This document shows positions 39,487 to 44,522 of a stretch of 44,522 nt of DNA, one piece after another. The notes under the pieces are model-generated. The model did not search any database and had not been told where the DNA came from. It saw only the letters and a program-made list of their open reading frames with translations. The stretch lies in contig JANXBR010000003.1 of the NCBI GenBank assembly GCA_025060625.1, positions 1-44,522 of the forward strand, in the 5' to 3' direction. The translations under genes were made by a program, and so were the position numbers. Position 1 is the stretch's first letter, and the number at the start of each line of letters is the position of its first letter. The DNA is from Thermodesulfovibrio sp. GTDB taxonomy: Bacteria > Nitrospirota > Thermodesulfovibrionia > Thermodesulfovibrionales > Thermodesulfovibrionaceae.

Positions 39487-41076
39487 GCATTAAGAATTAA
39501 CTTTAATGCAGAATCAACAGTAACACACACAGCCCTTCTAAGAAACGAAAGGGCAATGAACAAATCCCTTTTAAGGATCTCAACAGGTCAGAGAATTCTC
39601 TCTGCAGCTGATGATGCAGCAGGTCTTTTTATTTCTGACCAGCTTAGCGTTGTCGCAGCAGCTCTTGAACAAGGTAATCGTAACATTCAGACTGGAATAA
39701 GTGCATTACAGATTGCAGAGACAAATGTTGGACAGATTTTTGAGAAACTACAGACAATCTATACAAAGGCACAGTCTGCAGCCAATGATATTAATGACCC
39801 TAATGCTCGTTCAGCAATTCAAAGAGACATTCAAAACATAATTGATGCCATACAAAAGCTTGGAACTGACACTGAATATAATGGAATTAAACTTCTTGAC
39901 GGAACCTTCTCTGATAAAGTAATTCACTATGGTGCAAGAGCAGAACAGACAATTACAGTTGGAATTGAATCAGTTAAGGCAAATGACCTTGGTGCCAATA
40001 TGGTAATTGGTGGAGGTCCCCTTTCCTATGCTGTTGCAGCAAGTGCTGTAGCAGGCTCCTCAGTAAACAATGGATATACAGCCACTACAGGTGCGGTTGT
40101 AACTGGAACAGCTTGGAGATATGATACAGGAGACCAAGCTACTGTAGCAGGTATAAATGTAGGAGGTCAATTAGTCTTTGCTGTTGATGCAAAAGCTATT
40201 GCCAATGGCATAAACAGTTCAACAACCTTACAAAACTTGGGTATTACAGCAAGAGCTACCAACTCAAGCACTGCAACTGCTGAATGGACAGATATACAGA
40301 CATCAACGGGTCAGTCTGTAACAATAAAATTCTTTGTAGGTTCAGATAGTACAGCTGACATTACCGTTACAGTAGGTGAAAATAGTGTTCTTACTCTTAC
40401 AGATCTTGTAACCAAAATTAATACACAGGCATCTGCCAATAATAAAAACATTACCGCAAAAATTGAAAGCGGAAAACTTGTTCTTGTAACAGAAGGTGAA
40501 ACAATAGGATTAGAAGTTTCAGTATCAGCTGCTGCAAGCTATGGAACTGTAACCGTAAACATGGCACAGTTTATGGGTTTATCAGCTGCTACAGTAAATG
40601 TTTTAGCAAATGCTGGCACCGCTGGAGCCTCTGCTACAGGCTCAGCAATTCGTGTTGGTAAACTTGTGATAATGGGCGTTGATGACTTTACATATAACTT
40701 TACAGGTATTTCTACTGCTTCCGAGGGCTTAGGTGTCGCTCCTACTGGAGGTTCTACTTTCAAGAACCTTTACTCCATTGATGTTACAAACAATCCAAAT
40801 GCAGAACTTGCCCTTGATATAGTCAAAACAGCACTGCAAAAGACTGATAAAATTCGTACTCAGATTGGTTCTGTAATCAACAATTTACAGGCTATATGGG
40901 ATGGACAGAAAGCATCATATGACAACACAAAGGAGGCTGAAAACATAATCCGTAACACAGACTTTGCAGCTGAGATGAGTAACTTTGTAACAATGCAGAT
41001 AAGAATGCAGTCTGGTGTGGCTATGCTTGCTCAAGCAAATGCTCTGCCTCAGCTTGTGCTACAACTACTTCGTTAA
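39484..41076 (+). CDS. fliC: Flagellin
   Basis: RNERAMNKSLLRISTGQRILSAADDAAGLFISDQL; C-terminal AEMSNFVTMQIRMQSGVAMLAQANALPQLVLQLLR; variable S/T/A-rich centre. Confidence 0.96.
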   Translation: MALRINFNAESTVTHTALLRNERAMNKSLLRISTGQRILSAADDAAGLFISDQLSVVAAALEQGNRNIQTGISALQIAETNVGQIFEKLQTIYTKAQSAANDINDPNARSAIQRDIQNIIDAIQKLGTDTEYNGIKLLDGTFSDKVIHYGARAEQTITVGIESVKANDLGANMVIGGGPLSYAVAASAVAGSSVNNGYTATTGAVVTGTAWRYDTGDQATVAGINVGGQLVFAVDAKAIANGINSSTTLQNLGITARATNSSTATAEWTDIQTSTGQSVTIKFFVGSDSTADITVTVGENSVLTLTDLVTKINTQASANNKNITAKIESGKLVLVTEGETIGLEVSVSAAASYGTVTVNMAQFMGLSAATVNVLANAGTAGASATGSAIRVGKLVIMGVDDFTYNFTGISTASEGLGVAPTGGSTFKNLYSIDVTNNPNAELALDIVKTALQKTDKIRTQIGSVINNLQAIWDGQKASYDNTKEAENIIRNTDFAAEMSNFVTMQIRMQSGVAMLAQANALPQLVLQLLR

Positions 41077-41081
41077 AAATA

Positions 41082-41112
41082 GGGGAGGGCAACTCCCTCC
41101 CCAAGTTTTTTT
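41082..41112 (+). terminator. Rho-independent terminator after flagellin
   Basis: GGGGAGGG-CAACT-CCCTCCCC followed by T7. Confidence 0.92.
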
Positions 41113-41125
41113 AGGGGAGTAAAAG

Positions 41126-41518
41126 ATGAGGCTGGATGGAATAGAAAAAGAAATAATAATAATCAATCCTTTTAGACAAATAGAGGTAGATGCTATATAT
41201 AATAAATCTCTGCAGAATAACGATTTAGATAGTTTGAATAATCAAAAAAGTTTGATACAAAAAAATTCAAATAATTTTCAAAAAACAGCAATTTCACAGG
41301 AAGAGCTTAATAGATTAATGGATGAGATAAGACATAAATTCAGCATGCTTGAAAAATATCTTAGAATTGATATAGATAGGGAACTTAAAATGACCATATC
41401 AAAAATAATTGATATGAGAACAGAAGAGGTAATCAGACAGATACCACCAGATTGGCTTATAGAAATTTTAAAGAGAATGGAGGAACTTAAGGGTGTTTTT
41501 TATAATCAGGAGGTTTAA
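41126..41518 (+). CDS. flaG: FlaG-family protein
   Basis: LEKYLRIDIDRELKMTISKIIDMRTEEVIRQIPPDWLIEIL; between flagellin and fliD. Confidence 0.78.
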   Translation: MRLDGIEKEIIIINPFRQIEVDAIYNKSLQNNDLDSLNNQKSLIQKNSNNFQKTAISQEELNRLMDEIRHKFSMLEKYLRIDIDRELKMTISKIIDMRTEEVIRQIPPDWLIEILKRMEELKGVFYNQEV

Positions 41519-41520
41519 AA

Positions 41521-42837
41521 ATGGCTGACCTTTACATATCAGGCTTAACAGGCTCATTTGATACAGAAGGAATGGTAAACAAGCTACTTCAGATTAAACA
41601 AAAACCTCTATCACAGCTTGCTCAGAAAAGAGCTCTGGTTCAAGGTAAGGTTTCAAGTTTAAATAATCTTTATGGAGCATTAAGTGGAATGCAAAACTTT
41701 TTCAACAATCTTGATATAAATAGTCTTGTATCCTCAAAAAAAGCCAACTCTTCAAACTCAAATGTTTTGACCGCTACTGCAACAAAGGATGCACCAAATA
41801 TTACCATGAGTATAACTGTAAACAGAGTTGCCCAGACTGAAATAAGAGCAAGTAATCAGGGATTTTCTTCCCTTAATGATACATTTTCCTCTTCAGGAAC
41901 AATGATCCTTAAATATTGGACAGACAGTTCAAATTCTCAAAGTTTTAATATAAATTACTCTGCAGGACAGACTCTTCAGGATTTAGTTAACAGCATAAAC
42001 TCTGCCCAGAAATATGTAAAAGCCTCAGTTTATTATACAGGCACAGACTATAGATTGCTTCTTTCAGAGACCGATGCATCAAACTCTACCTTTGAGTCAA
42101 CTTCTTCAAACTCTGCTATAGAAGTTGAAAATTTGCCCTCTCAACTTGGAAGCCTTGAAACCATTCAGAATGCACAAAATGCCTCAATTAAAATTGGAAA
42201 TTCAACAACTCCTGTAACCTCACCATCAAATACTTTTAATAATCTTCTTAATGGATTGGAAGTAAATGTAAAAGAGACAGGTTCAGCTACTATTACAATA
42301 ACACAGGATTTTTCAAAAATTGATAGTTCCTTTAATAGTTTTGTTACATCTTATAACTCCTTAGTCTCTTTAATTAATCAGATGACTTCAAAAGGTGCCC
42401 AGTTTCAAGGTGACAGCACAATAGTAACAATAAAAACAGGCATGATAAGAATGATTAATCCTATGATCAATGCTGGTTTGATTGAATACTCAGATAAAGA
42501 TGGAACAATAACAATTAATAATCAAGTTCTAAATAACCTTAAAAATTCTAATCCTGAAAAATTGACTGATATTCTCTCAAACTTAAAAAACAACTTTTCC
42601 GCTCAGCTTACAGCATGGACAGGTGCAATAAATACATACAGAAACATTGGTGAAGGACAGATTACAAATATTAACCGAAAGATTTCAGAACTTCAGAGTT
42701 CTCTTGTAAAATATGAAGAAAGACTTCGCAAAGAGTATTCCCAGCTTGAGGCATTTATAAATAAAACAAATCAAATTAGTTCAAGAATTCAAGATTTTAT
42801 GACATCATTATCTGAAATGACGAAAGGAGGCAAATAA
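41521..42837 (+). CDS. fliD: Flagellar filament cap protein FliD
   Basis: ISGLTGSFDTEGMVNKLLQIKQKPLSQLAQKRALVQGKVSSLNNLYGALSGM; C-terminal SRIQDFMTSLSEMTKGGK. Confidence 0.95.
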   Translation: MADLYISGLTGSFDTEGMVNKLLQIKQKPLSQLAQKRALVQGKVSSLNNLYGALSGMQNFFNNLDINSLVSSKKANSSNSNVLTATATKDAPNITMSITVNRVAQTEIRASNQGFSSLNDTFSSSGTMILKYWTDSSNSQSFNINYSAGQTLQDLVNSINSAQKYVKASVYYTGTDYRLLLSETDASNSTFESTSSNSAIEVENLPSQLGSLETIQNAQNASIKIGNSTTPVTSPSNTFNNLLNGLEVNVKETGSATITITQDFSKIDSSFNSFVTSYNSLVSLINQMTSKGAQFQGDSTIVTIKTGMIRMINPMINAGLIEYSDKDGTITINNQVLNNLKNSNPEKLTDILSNLKNNFSAQLTAWTGAINTYRNIGEGQITNINRKISELQSSLVKYEERLRKEYSQLEAFINKTNQISSRIQDFMTSLSEMTKGGK

Positions 42838-42838
42838 G

Positions 42839-43264
42839 ATGACCTATGTAAACTCCTATCTACAAAGTAAAGTAATGGGAGCAGACTCATTAGAGCTTAT
42901 CATTATGCTTTATGACAAGGCAATAGTTTCACTTGAAATTGCAAAGGATTGCATAATTAAGGATATAAATGATCCTGATATGGTAAAAAAGAAAGCAATA
43001 GAGCTTGGAAGAGCAACGGATATACTTTATTATCTCAATGACATTCTTGATAGACAGAGAGGTGGCGAAATAGCCGAAAAACTAAGTGTAATTTACTCAA
43101 TTTTAATAAGTGACCTTGTAAGGGCAAATTTATTCAATGACATAGAGTCAATCTCAAAGTGTATTGAAATATTAAATAACATAAAATCAGCATGGGAAGA
43201 CATAAAAAGACAGACAAAGGAAAACCAGAATGAACCCAAAAGAGCCTTTGCAGGAGCAGTCTAA
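42839..43264 (+). CDS. fliS: Flagellar export chaperone FliS
   Basis: SYLQSKVMGADSLELIIMLYDKAIVSLEIAKDCI. Confidence 0.92.
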   Translation: MTYVNSYLQSKVMGADSLELIIMLYDKAIVSLEIAKDCIIKDINDPDMVKKKAIELGRATDILYYLNDILDRQRGGEIAEKLSVIYSILISDLVRANLFNDIESISKCIEILNNIKSAWEDIKRQTKENQNEPKRAFAGAV

Positions 43265-43496
43265 GATAAGAACTCTTCTAATAAGGGCAGAACTTGCTCT
43301 AAAAGAAGATCGTTTTGATGAGGCTTTAGCAGTTTTATCTGGAATAAATATAGAGGAGATGGCAACTCTTCAATTTGATGAACTTCAAGCCATAGGAGCT
43401 CTTCTTAATTATTTGAGAGACCTTGCTGAGGAAAAGAAAAATAGTATTGTAGAAAAGCTCCAGATAGTCCAAATTAGTAAAAACTATCTTGGATAA
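43230..43496 (+). CDS. Small helical protein in the FliT position
   Basis: 88 aa; 35-nt overlap with fliS; helical RTLLIRAELALKEDRFDEALAVLSGI. Confidence 0.6.
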   Translation: MNPKEPLQEQSKIRTLLIRAELALKEDRFDEALAVLSGINIEEMATLQFDELQAIGALLNYLRDLAEEKKNSIVEKLQIVQISKNYLG

Positions 43497-43510
43497 AGTT
43501 TTAAAAAATT

Positions 43511-43702
43511 TTATGCCCTATCACAGGACCTTCTTGAAATAAGTTCCCATGTCTCATCATCGATCTCATTTAGATACTCAGAAACTTTGAATTCTGCTCC
43601 GCACTCACTACAGCAGAGCACAACTCTTCTTCAGTAGAAAAAGATTATAACTATGCTCTTACAATATTTACACTTTATATTTTTTAAAACTCTTTTTCTC
43701 AT
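43511..43702 (-). CDS. Candidate selenoprotein: 63-aa dual-CxxC zinc-ribbon-like protein with in-frame UGA (Sec) at codon 24
   Basis: MRKRVLKNIKCKYCKSIVIIFFY-U-RRVVLCCSECGAEFKVSEYLNEIDDETWELISRRSCDRA*; UGA at 43631-43633; absent from the ORF track. Confidence 0.68.
43595..43620 (-). promoter_or_regulatory. Candidate bacterial SECIS hairpin
   Basis: mRNA-sense UGCUCUGC-UGUAGUGAGU-GCGGAGCA: 8-bp stem with one G-U pair, 10-nt loop starting 18 nt after the UGA, G at loop position 2. Confidence 0.6.
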
Positions 43703-43859
43703 AACTTTAAATTATAGCAGAAGAAAATTAATTTTTTCACTAACTAATTCGCCCCTCTGAATCGGCAAAATCTATCAAGTTTTAAATTATTTATCGGAAA
43801 AAACAATTTTACATATTGGAAATATTTAAGTAAAATATTTAAAATTTCTGGAGGATTTT

Positions 43860-44522
43860 ATGGAGAGTTTTAAAAACTTTTTTGGCACACGGCAGGGAAT
43901 TATCATTGCTGGCTTAGTTATTGGTGTTATTGCTCCTTTACTTCAAAGTCTTGGTAATCCAGGCAATATGGGTATATGTGTTGCATGTATGCAAAGAGAT
44001 ATTGCTGGTGCCTTAGGACTTCATAGAGCTTCACTTGTGCAGTATATGAGACCTGAAATAATTGGATTGGTAATTGGAGCCTTTCTTTCTGCGTTAATAT
44101 TTAAAGAATATAGACCCCGTGGAGGCTCTGCTCCATTTATAAGATTTATCTTAGGTGTTTTTGCGATGATAGGTGCATTGGTATTCTTAGGCTGTCCATG
44201 GAGAACTATTCTTAGGCTTGCAGGAGGAGATGGAAATGCACTTTTTGGTTTGCTTGGACTTGTCTTTGGTATATGGGTTGGAACGAGATTTTTAAAGGCT
44301 GGTTACTCTCTTGGAAGAACTCAACCAGCTCCATCAAAGGCAGCAGGTCTTGCATTTCCTCTTTTGATGTTTGGATTTCTTATTCTTCTTCTCATTGATC
44401 CTCAGCCAGAAGGAGAAAGTAGAGGAATGTTACTTTTTTACAGTTTAAAAGGTCCGGGTTCTCAGCATGCACCTTTAATTGTTTCACTTGCTGCTGGATT
44501 ATTAATAGGTGTTCTTGCTCAG
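43860..44522 (+). CDS. yedE: YedE-family selenium-metabolism-associated membrane transporter (YeeE/YedE), partial at window end
   Basis: MESFKNFFGTRQGIIIAGLVIGVIAPLLQSLGNPGNMGICVACMQRDIAGALGLHRASLVQYMRPEIIGLVIGAFLSALIFKEY...; FLGCPWRTILRLAGGDGNALFGLLGL; RBS ggagg. Confidence 0.85.
   Translation, partial: MESFKNFFGTRQGIIIAGLVIGVIAPLLQSLGNPGNMGICVACMQRDIAGALGLHRASLVQYMRPEIIGLVIGAFLSALIFKEYRPRGGSAPFIRFILGVFAMIGALVFLGCPWRTILRLAGGDGNALFGLLGLVFGIWVGTRFLKAGYSLGRTQPAPSKAAGLAFPLLMFGFLILLLIDPQPEGESRGMLLFYSLKGPGSQHAPLIVSLAAGLLIGVLAQ

Noticed and set aside
43511-43702. Dismissing the UGA-containing ORF as a plain pseudogene
   Set aside because: Frame stays coherent on both sides, the stop is specifically UGA, a SECIS-like hairpin lies at the expected distance, and a YedE gene is adjacent; kept as a selenoprotein candidate.
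1-44522. CRISPR arrays, tRNA/rRNA genes, prophage or integrative elements
   Set aside because: No regularly spaced repeats, cloverleaf-like sequences, integrases or phage structural genes were recognised on reading both strands.

Overview
AT-rich bacterial chromosome segment. The gene content and style suggest a thermophilic, anaerobic or sulfur-metabolising, flagellated lineage such as Thermodesulfovibrio/Nitrospirota, but that is inference only. Left to right: (1) 5' end of an SdhA/FrdA-type flavoprotein, an ACT-fused malic enzyme and a TAXI-TRAP transporter operon, ended by a clear terminator. (2) A minus-strand operon of about 10 kb encoding an Mbh/Mrp-type cation-antiporter module with three NuoL/M-like subunits but no hydrogenase or NADH-dehydrogenase modules. 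It runs directly into a protein resembling LCIB-type carbonic anhydrases, a tandem USP and an alpha/beta hydrolase. (3) A GntR-UTRA regulator, a solitary Type IIG/ISP-like restriction-methyltransferase, and small membrane or helical-repeat proteins, including one apparently frameshifted gene. (4) A 12-gene acetamidino-legionaminic-acid-type nonulosonate cluster plus a radical SAM protein, a GT2, a UXS-like SDR and a flippase. (5) A Maf glycosyltransferase, flagellin, FlaG, FliD, FliS and a small ORF; the flagellin leader shows a sigma-28-like promoter and nested GGA hairpins. (6) A small dual-CxxC ORF missing from the supplied ORF track, with an in-frame UGA followed by a SECIS-like hairpin, divergent from a YedE-type selenium-associated transporter. 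Best candidates for new biology: the antiporter/LCIB-like locus, the hidden UGA-containing ORF beside YedE, and the flagellin 5' UTR. No database searches were run; all family calls are from reading the translations.
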